In this document: one piece after another, positions 10,467-23,047 of the stretch
Layout: each line of letters starts with the position of its first letter
How positions within the stretch are numbered: the first letter of the stretch is position 1
Assembly (NCBI GenBank): GCA_963514095.1
Contig: OY741267.1
Location: 9,083,454 to 9,147,453, forward strand
Reading direction: 5' to 3'
DNA from: Eutrigla gurnardus
Lineage: Eukaryota; Chordata; Actinopteri; Perciformes; Triglidae
DNA: 64,000 nucleotides
Made by a program: the position numbers and the translations under genes
Notes under the pieces: generated by a model
Seen by the model: only the letters and a program-made list of their open reading frames with translations
The model's database searches: none
Told to the model about the DNA's origin: nothing

Positions 10467-11830
10467 TGGAGGCTCAACAGAGGTGTTCTCTTCGCGCGTT
10501 GGAGTGGAACAATGGATAGAATTACTAAACCCTGAGGCCACGCCCCCTCCTGTCCGTCGCTGTAACCGACACACGCACACACACACGCGCGCACACACAC
10601 AAACAATAACCACACCGCGTAAACCGGACAAAATTCAACGTTGGCGCCACTTTCAACACGGTGAAGCAGAAAATGTAGTTTACATTACAACTCGCACACT
10701 GAACACACCGAAGAGGCAGCGCTTCGCTTGACGTAGTGTCACAATCTGATTGATTGATGTTCATCTGGTCGAGTCAAGCAGCGACTCCGGAACGTTTCTC
10801 CCGCCCACCGAAGCGAGGAGGGAATAACGTCTTCACGGTGGGGGTCGACGACACGGACCCTGTTAGCGGATTAAAGCTCTTTATACGGTTTCTGCCGCCA
10901 CTAAACTCGCCCGTGAACACTTATCAGTCACATTAAAAGGCATAAGGACGGAAATGTGGATCCCCGCCGCCATGTCTCATCATAGCCCTTGATCGTCGGC
11001 TGCTCGCCCCTCCCCTCCCCGACGCCCATGTTTGAAACTCCCTCACTCATCTTTGTATGTGCGCACTTGACGCGCTTGTTTTTTTTTTTTTTTTTTTACA
11101 TAACAGCCCATAAATTCATGCGCCAAGGTCGATGCACGAATAAACACACAATCTTCGTCGAAAGTGAATGTGAGAAACCGCGTTGACGCCGTGGTGAAGT
11201 GTGTACAGGCGGAGTTCAGTGAGCGGGTGCAGTACAGTGCTGGTGGCCTCATTTCCTCCATCTCCATTGTTAGAAGAACCCACCAGAAATGCCCCGTCGT
11301 GGAGGAGGGAAGGAAAAAAAGCAGTGCGACGTAACAGACATGCGATGAGACAAGTGCGAAAAAATAACTTATGTGCTCATGAACTGACACGCATTCTTAT
11401 GAAACACAAGGGCAAACACGTATTTTCCTTACCGAGTTTTGTACACATGGCTTTTAACAAGCTGAATATGAGAAGGACAAAGCGGCAAAAAGGCACCCGC
11501 CATTGCTCGCTCGGGATGGGGGGATGGGAGCAGAGTGTGCTCCGGTAACAGGCAGCCCACATTCACATTCTACTCTGGTGACGCACTCGGCCGTTCACAA
11601 CGACTCCGATTGGTCGGCTAAGTGGAATACGCGCAGCTTTGGCGCACGGCGAGCGCTGATTGGCTGCCAGGGACGTCCGTCAATTCAAACTGGGCTCCGT
11701 CGGCGCGTTGTAAACAGCGGGTCCGGATTCTGGATCTGGACTGCGTTGAGCATCAGTGTAGAATTTCACTTCTGTCTTTCACATGTTGCCTTTCCCACTT
11801 GCTGCCTTTTACCGCCATGATCAGTGAGAG
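10467..11830. other. CpG-rich flank upstream of ptma; no gene confirmed
   Basis: CpG dinucleotides are frequent to about 11720 and a poly(T) tract lies near 11079-11097. Two ATTGG boxes (inverted CCAAT) at about 11609 and 11660 sit above a minus-strand ATG at 11503; see the findings. Nothing here matches a known protein. Confidence 0.4.
10560..10605. repeat. (CA)n microsatellite with CG interruptions
   Basis: Alternating CACACG and CACACA runs lie just upstream of the ptma promoter. Frames across it are compositional artefacts. Confidence 0.8.
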
Positions 11831-13280
11831 CTACAGTCAGTGTGCAGTTGTTTGGAAAAGCCGACGTGTTCACGTCCCACTGAGCTCTGTGATAAAATAT
11901 TGGACCAGGTATCAGAGAGAGCAGAACCAGCAGGAAGTGACCCTTCAACACAACTCTGCCTCCCAACATATTCATCTTACCGTGTTTTGAGGTGCATTCA
12001 CACGGGGAAATTAGCAAGCTTATTTTTTAAAGTGGCATCTCTTAGATTTTTATTCAAATATCTGTCTCCAAATTATACAATACAATACCGAAAGTATTGC
12101 AATATTTATACTTTTGTACTATGTCAGTTTGGTTAATTTTTCTTTCGATAGCGATTTGCTAGAACCAGTGAACCCAGCTTGGTGAAATCCACCGAGCACC
12201 TCTGGATGATGTTATGAGCCCAGACTGGACAGCGACTGAACAAAGCAGCAATAGTGGTTATTTCAGCCATTATTGATGAAACGTTGGTGTTTACATGGAG
12301 GTGAGACCCCCCCTCCTCTCAGGTGCATCTGGTGCGAGTGACATGAATTAACACAAATCATCCTGCGGCCAAACTAGCTTAAGTGCTGCGAATAAGTGTT
12401 AATTATTTATGGGGCCACAAACTTTTACTTGTAGAGGCTTTTTGTTTTGAATTCAAGTTACGGTTCCAAAGAGGTTATTTGAGCAATGACAGTCCCATCG
12501 TGTAGTACCCATGTAGTCAAATTGCACTGTCCACTTCAGAAATATTACAGAATATAACCTGTATCCATTGACCTGGGATTCTCTTTTGTTGTCATTGTTC
12601 TATGTAATAGTGTTGCTAGTGATACTAATAAAAAATGCAAGTTCTCATATTTTGTTGTGGATTACATGTGCTCTTAACATATCACAAATTAGTTTCACGT
12701 GGGGAGAAGGTCTTGCTGGTGGACGGGTCGAAAGACACAGGATATTCACCGGGAGACTGATGTTTGTGACTTTCAAGTCAAAACCATGATGCCTTAACTA
12801 ATCCTAACCAAGTACTTGTGTTGTCCAAACCTAACTATGTTGTTTCTTGGCATTTTTTGTTTTGTTTTTTTCATTACTTTTTTCATGTGTAAAATTGTGA
12901 CTGTTTGGACCAGAAAAAATGTTTCCCTGGAAATGTAATTGAGAGTGCAGTTTAGTTGTATGGAAATGTAATGTTGTAGGGACGGGGTTGTCAGGGGTTG
13001 GCGTGAAGTCAACATCTGGCAGAGCAAGAGCGTAGAAAATATAGAAATAAAATAAGAGTAGAGCGGACATTCCCATTCAAATCATTGCAGGAGGTGTGGA
13101 TTTTTTATGTGTACTGTTGCCATAGTGACCGTTGAAGTGGGACACAAAGAGTCAAATTCAACGATGAGCAATTTTAATGCTTCACCGACATACTCTGATC
13201 ACACCCTAGGAAATGACATTAATGATAATTAATGATAATGAAATGACAAATGATATTGTCAGATAAGTGACAGCTATGAT
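11831..13280. other. No gene recognised
   Basis: AT-rich intergenic-looking sequence. The segment about 12780-13000 has CCTTAACTAATCCTAACC and TTGTCCAAACCTAAC words related to the TTGCCTAAACC repeat at 15355. No gene is supported. Confidence 0.4.
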
Positions 13281-13399
13281 CAGCTCATTTCTGTAGCAAG
13301 TGCAATAAAAAAGCATGGTGGAATTAACTAGCTGGCTAGTGAGCCAGCATGCGAATTCAACCATGCTTTAATGCTACACTAGTTACAGAAAATGAGCTG
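13281..13399. repeat. 119-bp imperfect inverted repeat (hairpin)
   Basis: Three nested arm pairs are visible. The outer pair is CAGCTCATTTCTGTA with TTACAGAAAATGAGCTG. The middle pair is AAAGCATGGTGGAATT with AATTCAACCATGCTTT, one mismatch. The inner pair is CTGGCT with AGCCAG around a four-base loop. The whole could fold as one long stem. Related CCATGCTTTCAT words occur near 18201 and 31657, suggesting a short foldback transposon. Confidence 0.7.
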
Positions 13400-15080
13400 C
13401 TAAAAAAAGTCCAAAAAAGTCATCGTTGTTAAAAATGTCCTAAAAAGTTACAGTATGTTGAAAAGCAGTTACACATCTGTCCCACAACAGCTGACTGACA
13501 AATTCTGACCCTTGTTTGTGAAACACAGTCAAAGTCATTATCCATGACACACGTCGAGCTTTAAGTTCCTGTGTGGAAGTGGAAATAAAACGGCAGCCTG
13601 AACCTGAATCCAGAATCAGTCTGACTAAACCAACACAAATCAGAGCAGTCAGCTGCCGCAGGGCCCCAGACCCAGAGGGCCCCCCTAAAGCCCCAAGTTC
13701 ACTGTGTGTCAATTGGTTGTACATAATTTGATTAACTGCATATTTGTTTAGGAATTTGCGCCATTGAAGTACAATATCAACTAAGACAGGTCCTGGATCA
13801 CTACTTAGCCTCGGTTAATCTTTCCGCATCGATGGTCGCATGGACACAGGCTGACGTGGACGTCAGAACTGGTGGCAGAAAGGGACATTTCTATAGTAAA
13901 GCCGTCATGCGTGACATGATGTCCACTCCAAAATGGTCTTTTGGTTAAAATATTCAAATATTGACTGCTGAAATAGTCAACACTGATGTTAAGTGTGCAT
14001 CTTATTGTATTACATGTATCGTGACCAATCAAAATGGAATAGATTTTGGCGAGATTACAGTAGATTTACATATGAGTCAGATGACTTCAGATGGCTGATC
14101 TACAGACGCACGGAGGACACAGACGTGATGATGTTTCACAGAATCAGCAAATCAGCACAGAACTGATCAGCGGCAGTGACGGCTCCTGTAGACAAAGTAG
14201 TGATTTTGGGCTCTATGAATAAATGTGTGAAAGGATGTGTGTTGTAATGTCTAATGATGCGTAAAAACAACTCATGAAATGGACATTCGGACACTTTTAG
14301 GAGAAGGACAACCACAATGAAGACTTATTTCAACTTCAAATCCAATTTGAATTTAACATTAAACATCATATAACTTTGCTCCTATTTTTATATACATGTT
14401 ATATCGCTTTGTGTGTCTTTTATGGCTCATGTAAAGCATTGGTGGTACACAAATAAACTCACTTTATTTTAAATCAAACATTCATATAAATGATGATCAA
14501 TTATGTGGCCTCGTTTGGCACAGTCTACCTCAGAAATAGGGTGCTTTTGCATATTAAACCACCTCAACTTAGTGTTAAGTTAGTGAATGAAGAGTGTTTA
14601 AACTGGAGTTTAAATAGCTGGAGCCTCAGAGTTGATACTAATCCAGGTTCACAGTTAATCCAGGCTGTTGCAACTCATGGGATAAATTTGGTCTACATGA
14701 CTAGACAGACACAGAAAGTCGGCTCTGTTTCTAGTTTTCCTGCTCTGACATCCAGCTGCTCTCATCATAACTGGTAGCTCACTGGAAACCAGAGACACAC
14801 GAAAACAGATGAATAAGAGAGGGAGACATGTTTCTGGTGTCTGAGTCGCTGCGTTACTCAGGCATGTTTGAACCCGCCGCAGTGAAGTGGACGCCTGCAG
14901 CAACCAGAATAAACAACACAAGTTCATTTTAGGGAGTTCAATTTACTCGCATACATATAGCTAAAAATAAAGAATGTATTCATATCCAGTTCTTGTTGGG
15001 GTTGACAGCAGGGGGACTGCAGGGTCTGTTAAATTAGTCTTCACAGAGATTGTGAGGGGAGCTTACATATTACCATTACA
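13400..15080. other. No gene recognised
   Basis: No supported gene or RNA. A GGGCCCCAGACCCAGAGGGC stretch near 13660 resembles fragments of GGGGCCCT-type hAT elements. The frame at 14490-14777 has no recognisable domain. Confidence 0.4.
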
Positions 15081-15300
15081 TTATACCAACCCAGTCTCAT
15101 GGCAGGGTATGAAGTAGTCATGAAATACAATCTATTGGTTTCAAGTACAGGGACAAGAATGGCCTTTTTTTGTGGTGGACACAAATTAAAAGCATCCATG
15201 TAACTATGTAACGTCCAGAGCTAATCGTGTAGTATTAAATATTAAGAAGGACTTATGGTGGGGGGATGGGAAGGGTCCAACAACACAGGACCTTTAACCC
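15081..15300. repeat. Dispersed fish repeat of unknown class
   Basis: The phrase AACCCAGTCTCATGGCAGGG, followed by CATGAAATACAATCTATTGG and GTTTCAAGTACAGGGACAAG, is a configuration I associate with dispersed repeats in percomorph fish. It lies directly before the TTGCCTAAACC repeat. No termini were found. Confidence 0.35.
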
Positions 15301-15354
15301 TGAGACCGGTGTTGGACGTTGCATGTCTCAAAGTATTGTTGTGAAGAAAGGTTT

Positions 15355-15588
15355 CGATCTAATGTGAATTTTGTTGCCTAAACCTAGTGTTCACTTTGTT
15401 GCCTAAACCCAACTAAGTGGTTTTGTTGCCTCGACCTAAGGTTAATTTTGTTGCCTCAACCTAATGATCATTTTGTAGCCAAAACCTAATATTAGTTTTG
15501 TTGCCTAAACCCAACCTAACGTTCGTTTTGTTGCCTCAACTTGTAGTATTGTTGTGAAGAGACGCATTTCTAAAGGGTTTCCTTAACT
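15355..15588. repeat. TTTTGTTGCCTAAACCTAA minisatellite, left part
   Basis: Units of about 25-40 bases share TTTTGTTGCCTAAACC or TTGCCTCAACCTAA followed by GTTCATTTTG-like spacers. The array is interrupted by a SINE at 15602 and resumes at 15822. Confidence 0.75.
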
Positions 15589-15821
15589 TAACTAAGAGGT
15601 TCCATCCATCGTCTACCGCTTATTCTGTATCCTGTAACAATCCTGCATGTCTTTGGACTGTGGGAGGAAGCCGGTGAACCCGGAGAGAACCCACGCTTAC
15701 ACGGGGAGAACATGCAAACTCCACACAGAAGGAACCTGAACCCGACCCGGGAATCAAACCCTCTTTCTGTGAGGCGACAGCGCTACCCACTACACCACCG
15801 TGCAGCCCTAACTAAGATGTT
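15589..15821 (-). mobile_element. tRNA-headed SINE with 13-bp target duplication
   Basis: The SINE body is 15602-15808 and reads on the minus strand. It starts GGGCTGCACGGTGGTGTAGT, has a B-box-like GGGTTTGATTCCC, the body CTGTGTGGAGTTTGCATG and CTCCCACAGTCCAAAGACAT, and ends with GAATAAGCGGTAGACGATGG. The tRNA-like A and B boxes at the 5' end indicate RNA polymerase III origin. Flanking copies TAACTAAGAGGTT (15589-15601) and TAACTAAGATGTT (15809-15821) are a target duplication with one mismatch. Confidence 0.85.
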
Positions 15822-15985
15822 ATGTTACCTTAACCTAAAGTTCATTATGTTTCCTAAACTTAACTAAGAGGTTTTGTTGCTAAACCTAAAGTTCATTATG
15901 TTTCCTAAACATAACAATCGTTTTATTGCCTAAACCTAAAGTTGACTCGTAAACTTTACTAAGTGGTTTTGTTTTGTTTGCATTT
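15822..15985. repeat. TTTTGTTGCCTAAACCTAA minisatellite, right part
   Basis: This continues the repeat seen left of the SINE (CCTAAACTTAACTAAGAGG, TTGCTAAACCTAAAGTTCAT). The same units on both sides show the SINE entered an existing array. Confidence 0.7.
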
Positions 15986-16779
15986 GGCAGAAATGCGAGT
16001 TGGAGAGAGGACTACAGATGTTGACATAGTTATTGTGTTTGCGTACAGAACATGTAGCTTAGTGTTGTCTCAAAGATGTTTACTGTCATGTATTACTGTC
16101 AATATTTTGATGACTATGACAATGTGACATGATTTTTCAGAACGAGACTCCTCCTTGTGCCAGATACAAACAGAAAGGTAAATATAAAGGTTTTATTTCT
16201 CTGTAGGGTCCTTTCCATAATAACACTGATCATAACAATCTGAAATCTAAAATCAAGCACTTTTAGTGGATGTACATTGATGATGAGGAGTTACATTACA
16301 TTGTCTAAACTTTTCAACGTCAACATTGTTTTTAATTATTTTGTTAAACACCACACTAAATAAAATCCCTCTCTCTGTCGATTGAGTCAAACTGTCTCTT
16401 CAACCTGCAGTCTGTCAGTCAGTCACCAGGGCAACTCTGTTGATGATCTCACGTGATTTCCTTCCTGTGAACTTATTCTCTGCGCTAGCACCGCTGTTCT
16501 TCATAATGTGATATTTTCACGTTAATAGTCTGCAATTCATGAATACTGGTTTCATACAAAGATGTCGGACATACTAATAAGTATCGCACAGTGGTGTGGT
16601 GAGTTTCAGGTGCAGACAGTGGCTGACTGTTGGCTAATGCTAGTAAAAATGCTAAGCCAACAAAGACAGTTATCACAGTAAACAGCCCAGTTATCTCCAA
16701 CAACAACGTATCCAACGAGCCACTTAATCACCTAAACACGTTGATGAATTTTGTGATGCTTCACTTAGAGTTTTGCTGT

Positions 16780-17535
16780 CTATTAGGCAGGGCTGGCCCA
16801 AGCCTTTTGGGGGCCCTTAGCAGAATTTGAATTGGCGCCCCCTTTCAACAACCGTGGAGCCACCTGTAACGATTATTGACACTAATGTCCCACTATAATA
16901 CATTATAAATTGTATTAATACAGTGACGGATTCTGATGCTGTCTCCCTAAGTATATGCATGAAGACCCCATGCCCCCCACCCTATTTCTGCAAAAGCGGG
17001 TGTAAATGGGGGAGGGGGCTCTGGGGGTCCTCCCCCAGAAAATTCTGAATTTGGTAGACGTGATTTCCTGTATTCTGGTGCATTTTGGTAATGGCCAGCT
17101 GGAGAATGGCAATAACTAAATTCATCCAAAATTAATAGCCTACATCCTGACTTGCAGGGCCTGCACTAGCGAACAGATATAGCACTGGGTTTAGCTGCCT
17201 AGTAAACCAAAAACCTACTTTAGTGGCCTATATTTTGGATTCAAAGTTAAGTCCACAATTCATTAAATGCATCCAGGGCTCCACACAGGCATCGTAACAT
17301 AAGCCAAGTTTCAGGATTTAGAGGTATTTTTAGACATATCGCAAATCACATATCCTGTGATATTTATCTGAGGGACCCCATTCAGATACCACAACTCATT
17401 TTGTATGATTAAGGGGCCCTATTAAGACATATCACTTACTGAATTTGATCAGGGGCCCCATTGTGAGGGGGATGGCCAGGGTGCCCCAAGCAGCTTCTTA
17501 GTTCGCTTATGCCTCGGGCCGGCCCTGCTATTAGG
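16780..17535. mobile_element. hAT-type non-autonomous element with 8-bp TSD
   Basis: The element is 16788-17527 (740 bp). It begins CAGGGCTGGCCCAAGCC and ends GGGCCGGCCCTG, imperfect terminal inverted repeats of hAT type. It is flanked by perfect 8-bp duplications CTATTAGG at 16780-16787 and 17528-17535, the size expected for hAT transposases. No transposase is encoded. The interior has several GGGGCCC/GGGACCCC words. Confidence 0.9.
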
Positions 17536-19840
17536 GGTTAAGTTAGATTGTTTAGACGCTGGCTGCAGGTGTGCTACCGCTACCTGAAGCGTTAGCTACA
17601 GCTGCTGTGGGGGATTTAGCTTTCAGGCTCTGATAAACGATGAATTCTTTAGCTTTTAGATCCATTGTATTCTGTGTGTGCTAGACGTGTTGACTTCACC
17701 AGCTTTGCATTTCACATTACAAACACTGCAGCAGTGATGTCCGTGTCAAGTTTTGAATGCGATGTGAGCCGACTGTGCTCGCTGCTTCATGAGCAAAGCC
17801 CCTTGGTGACGTAGTACACTCAACTGACCAATGGAGCAACTTTAATCACTGACTTACGTACTTACTCAGCCACAGGGCGACCTGGGCTGGCCCTATGTAG
17901 TCCAATCAGAAATGTTGTTCCATTAGTCACTTAGACATAAAAAACATAGGAACTTAGGGTCCTGGTTGGAAAATACTAAAGTTACCCATTAAGACCACCT
18001 GCAGAGCACGTAAAGTTGTCTTGACTAAGACACGCAAAGGCGTGTCTATCGCTCATTTTCAGTAATCATTGTAGCATTACAATCACACAGGCCTTTCTCT
18101 ATTTTCTGTGGACTTAAACTTAAACCATCAGTATTACATGTTATTACGTACTACTGGTGATAGGAATGTGCTTTTCAAGTTGTTCAGTTTTACTCATTCC
18201 ACCATGCTTTCATTCTACAATTACAGAGCATAACAAGCACCAACATGAACTACTATGCTTGACCTGTGTTACTGTAACATGTAGCTGGACATATAGCACT
18301 TTCAATTGGTTTATCCTAATTGATAGCCCTAATGCTAATTGCTGGAGCTAATCGCTAATGCTAATAGCTAGCATTCAGGCTATTGTTGTGATTGTGGTTA
18401 GGTAAGAGCTGTAAAGATCTGCCATATAATAGATAGAGATAAGATAGATAAAATTTAAAATCTTAAAAGCATTTATGAACTTAGTTTACATGCAAGGCTG
18501 GGTATGTGTAGTGGGAAGCATTCACACTAGTATGCGTATGCTGGCAGTAGCATAAGCAGTTCACAGGCTAATTGACAAGGTAACAGTTTCTCTTCACTTA
18601 TGCTCCTCTGTGCCTCCACAGAGTGCTGCAGGGATGACGTAGTTTTGATGGACAACAGGAAGTTAGCATTGCAACCGTTCCATCAACAAAAAGCCAATGG
18701 AATTTTTCCTTTGGCTTTTTGGAGAAAATAAGCTCTGTGGCAAACAGACGCTTTTGATGCTAACATTTTCTGTTCAGCAAGATAGTCCTCGCAATATACC
18801 ACTTTTATGATTTCTTAAGTGTGAATACAATCACCAGAAGTAAAAAGCTAACATTAGGCTGTAAACGAACACATGGTCATAGCGTGAGTATACACAATGA
18901 GACTGTAAAGGCAGACTAGCTATAGCAGCCTCCATGAATGACTCTTCACTAGAGGATTTATGATGTTCACAAATACGTTAATTAACAGCTCTGAAGGTTT
19001 ATATACTACCTATAAATAGCAGCACTGTAGGCCATTGTGACATCACTACAACAAAGTGAGAAGTTACACTATCAGAGGCCAGAAATGTGTCTTATGTTGG
19101 ACAGATTGCAGAGCACCTCTGAAACTGATTTCTAAAGGGATTTATCACCCACATCATTCAAAGTCAAAAGTCTTAATGGGATCAAATCCCCGCAGAAGGG
19201 GAAACAAACAGCAAGATCACAGTGTCAGAATCACATGTTCAGCTGTCAACACATTTTAAAAATGTGGCTGAATTCATTCTTCTGACAATGATAAAGGTTG
19301 TTGTTCTTCATCCTGTTGTCCTCTTTAATAACCAACAGGCAATGAAACTGTCTCTCTCCTCGTCTTCTTCCACAGGGTCACATGACTCCTGCCATCCTTC
19401 TTGCTCGCCCACAGCTTGATTTCACTGTTGATTCGCCATCACATCTCTCTCTGCCCCTCCCTCCTCTGTTCTTGCTTACTTGCTTTGAATTAATGCTCTC
19501 TCTTTCTCTCTTTATTGATTAGCCCTGCAAGGACATTATGCCTGATGTATGACATTACATGGAGGAGAGAGGATGGTAGAGAGAGTGATCAGCGATTATC
19601 ACCTCGAGGTGTCTTAGCATGAGGTTCCTTTTGAGCCAAATACATCGTAGTGCTTTTATAATCTCCTTAAAAGTGCCTTTTTCGTACAATCGCTTCACTG
19701 TATTTACTTCCTCCCATTTGATTGGATTCTATTAAGAATCAGTCACATCAGCATTTAAAACAGCAAAATTGTGAACCCCTGGTGTAGATAACAAGACAGT
19801 GTTAGGCAAATGCGACCTACCAGTTAACTACTGTATGCTG
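17536..19840. other. No gene recognised
   Basis: About 2.3 kb without a supportable gene, RNA or delimited repeat. It contains GCTAATGCTAATAGCTAGC runs near 18330-18375 and pyrimidine-rich CTCTCTTTCTCTC near 19495. Confidence 0.4.
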
Positions 19841-20870
19841 CATACCGGAATACTATCCATTCCACCGGCCTAGTGGTCAACTAGGTATCCTACCGACCAA
19901 CTATGCATCCTACCGGTCAACTAGTGTCCTACCGGCCAACTATGCATCCTACCAGCCAACTATGCATTCTACCGGCCAACAATGCATCCTACTGGCCAAC
20001 TATGCATCCTACTGGTCAACTAGTGTCCTACCGACCAACTATGCATCCTACCGGTCAACTAGTGTCCTACCGACCAACTATTCATCCTACCGGCCAACAA
20101 TGCATTCTACCGGCCAACTATGCATCCTACCAGCCAACCATGCATCCTACCGGCCAACTATGCATCCTACCGGTCAACTAGTGTCCTACCGACCAACTAT
20201 TCATCCTACCGGCCAACAATGCATTCTACCGGCCAACTATGCATCCTACCAGCCAACCATGCATCCTACCGGCCAACTATGCATCCTATCGGCCAACAAT
20301 GCATTCTACCGGCCAACTATGCATCCTACCAGCCAACTATGCATTCTAGCGGTCAACTATGCATCCTACTGGCCAACTATGCACCCTAGCAGTCAACTAT
20401 GCATCCTACCGGCCAACTATGTATCTTAGCGGTCAACTAGGTGTCCTACCGGCCAAATATGTATCTTAGCAGTCAACTAGGTGTCCTACCGGCCAAATAT
20501 GCATCCTACTGGGCAACTATGCATCCCAAAAAATGGTCAACTAGATGTCCAAGATGGCCCACTGATCATCTATATGTTCTACTGGTCATCTATATTGCCT
20601 ACCGGTCATCTAAAAGTTCTATTGGTCAACTTTTTGGCCTACCGGTCATCTTTATGTTCTACCAGTCATCTATATGTTCCACTGGTCATCAATATGTTCT
20701 GCTGGTCAACGTTTTGGCCTACTGGTCATCTATATGTTCTACTGGTCAACTTTTCTGCCTACCAGTCATCTATATGTTCTACTGGTTAACTTTATGGTCT
20801 ACCGGTCATCTTTATGTTCTACTGGTCAACTTTATGTCCCAGACTGGTCAACTATATGGCTTACTGTTCA
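19841..20870. repeat. 20-bp minisatellite with two unit subfamilies
   Basis: From about 19841 to 20540 the unit is of the type ACCGGCCAACTATGCATCCT, with AACTAGTGTCCT variants. From about 20560 to 20870 the period stays 20 bp but the unit becomes ACTGGTCATCTATATGTTCT with GGTCAACTTTTTGGCCTACC variants. The open frames up to 168 codons across it arise because three units make 60 bases; they are not genes. Spacers are absent, so it is not a CRISPR array. Confidence 0.9.
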
Positions 20871-21600
20871 ATCAGATCCAGCTATTTGAGTCCGTATCTG
20901 CCCAACATCCTATTGCAGTTCCGGATAAGTCCATCCATATGCAATAGCATAAGCTAGTTATGACACGCGTTGTAACTACCTTACGCCACTGAATATCGAT
21001 ATAATAAATTATGATATTTACACCACATTTAAGTCAGTCTCTATAAATGTTCAGGACTCATTATATTTACAACATGCTCAATAGAATCCAGGAACAGGAG
21101 GCGTTCAAACATGTAGGTAAACAAACAGGTCTGTGGATCCAAGAGGATTTCCGCCCTAAATTACAGCTGATTTCTGGAGGATTCATAAAAGCTGGAGACT
21201 TGAGGCTTCTGGAGGAGGAACAGATAGTTTGAGTGTTGACAGCACAAAGGGAAGCAGCTACAATGTTCCTGTTATAATGCTTATATATGTAATGTATGTA
21301 CTGTGTGCATCTCAGGCACACACACAATCAGCTGTGTTTTTAAAGGCGTCTCTGGAGCTTTACGAGCCTGTAGCCTGAGGCTCCACATTTACTGCTGGAA
21401 TTCTGTTTGAAAGAACAAGCCGAGACAGTGAGGGGTTCAAAACCCTGCTGCTCCTCCACAACTACTACTGTTGCTCCTTCAACACACCTCCTCCTTTCTC
21501 CAGAATTCCTCCTCCAGCACGGTCTGCACTACCAGCTGCTGCCACTGTGCTGCAGTGCAAGGCACTTGCACTGTGTGAAACCTCTCACCAGTCAGTCAGC
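20871..21600. other. No gene recognised
   Basis: No conserved frame or repeat family is recognised. Confidence 0.4.
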
Positions 21601-21990
21601 AAACAGTACTTCTGCCAACATCATATACTACTACCACTACACATACTACCGCTACCGCATACCAATGCACATAGTACTGTTACTACAATGACCTGTAAGA
21701 CTGAGAATCTTCACAGATACAAATATTACTGATACAACAAACACTACAAGAAATACTTCAGCTACCGCAAATACCACTGCACATTATTCTTCTACTACAC
21801 ATAATGTTACAAATAATACTGCTTCTACACATACTAATACAACAAATACTATTAAAAATTCTACTACTGCAAAAAAGACTGCAACAAATTCTACTTCTGC
21901 AACACATACTACAAAAAAGAATACACAGCAACAAATAGGCTACTACTGCAAATACTACTGCTATAATGAATACTACAACACTTATTGCAG
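21601..21990. repeat. Degenerate (TAC)n-rich tract
   Basis: Trinucleotide-like words (ACTACTACCACTACACATAC, AATACTACAACAC, AAATACTATTAAAAATTCTA) dominate. It looks like an eroded ACT/TAC microsatellite. Confidence 0.6.
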
Positions 21991-22774
21991 TTTTTTAACT
22001 TTTCAGATATCCTTTTAAGGCCTATATTTCTTTTTACCAGGAGGAAGACATAAACAATCATGACTCTAAGCATTGAAAAATAAATTCTTCTTCTAAATTA
22101 AAGATGTAAAAAACGAATTTACATGAAGACACCGACTTTGCAAGCTAAACCATGCTGATCATCCGTCAATTGTCTTGTAAAAAAACACCTGTAGGGATCC
22201 AAACATGATGTCACGTCTGGAGTTTCAATGCTGACAGACCGTTAAACAGCCATCAGAGCTGTTAATGACGCCTTCCTTACAGTTTTTTTCACAATTGCTA
22301 AGACTGTTTATTGAAGCCTTCCAGGCTTTTCTCTAAACTGTAAACACAAAACCTAGTTTTCAAACCACATCCACAAAACCTCTGATTCTTCTTGCAAATC
22401 AAATAATCAAAACATTTTTATATTTGTTCAAAATCAAATACTGTTGTCGCATCATCCACACAGCAATTGAAATGAAACCACTACTGAGCAGCGTTACACA
22501 CTACATCAAAAAGTGTACATACAGAGGTCATGCATCGGAGAGAAGAGGACTCCAAAAGAGACTCCAGCACACTGTCACTCTGTACTTGCTTTTCCCAGAT
22601 TTACTGTATCGCTTGTCAACATTGCTGAACTCAGACCTTCATCAGGTTGATCCACCATCAGAATCTAGGAAACCTTCCACCCTCCTGAGGTTGTCTGGCA
22701 GTAAGGGAACATGCAGGTACAAAAATAAACATGCAGTAAAAACAGTCATGGAAATATCTGTACATATATAATGA

Positions 22775-23047
22775 TCAACAAAACAATGAGCTATTCTCTG
22801 CTCTGGATCTCCTGATTCTGGAGCCACAGAGAATCTGGACTCTTTGTCCTGCTTCTCTCATTGTCATTCCATGAACAAGAACATGGTCCATCACAGCTGC
22901 TGGAATGTCATCTGAAATGACTGGTCTTGGTCTTGGTCTTCCTCCTCCTCCTCCTCCTCCTCCTCCTCCTCCTCCTCGTGGTCCACCACCTCTCAAACCC
23001 ACTCTTCCTCCTCTGCCTCTCCATCCATCTATGATATCAACGTTCAC
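22775..23047 (-). pseudogene. Transposase N-terminal fragment, mariner/IS630-like
   Basis: The 90-codon frame has a Gly/Arg-rich N-terminus, inflated by a (CCT)n tract on the plus strand at about 22940-22977, then VISDDIPAAVMDHVLVHGMT and MREAGQRV. This matches the segment VISDEIRATVIDHVLVHGMS at 29378-29623, and such segments precede the helix-turn-helix in IS630-type transposases. The frame then diverges from its relative and no catalytic DDE/D region follows. Non-functional. Confidence 0.7.
22940..22977. repeat. (CCT)n microsatellite
   Basis: About twelve CCT/CTC triplets in a row. On the minus strand they encode the glycine run of the transposase fragment. Confidence 0.9.

Noticed and set aside
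19962..20947. 155- and 168-codon frames (MHPTGQL- and MFYWSS-type repeats)
   Set aside because: They are readings of the 20-bp minisatellite with no non-repetitive coding part.
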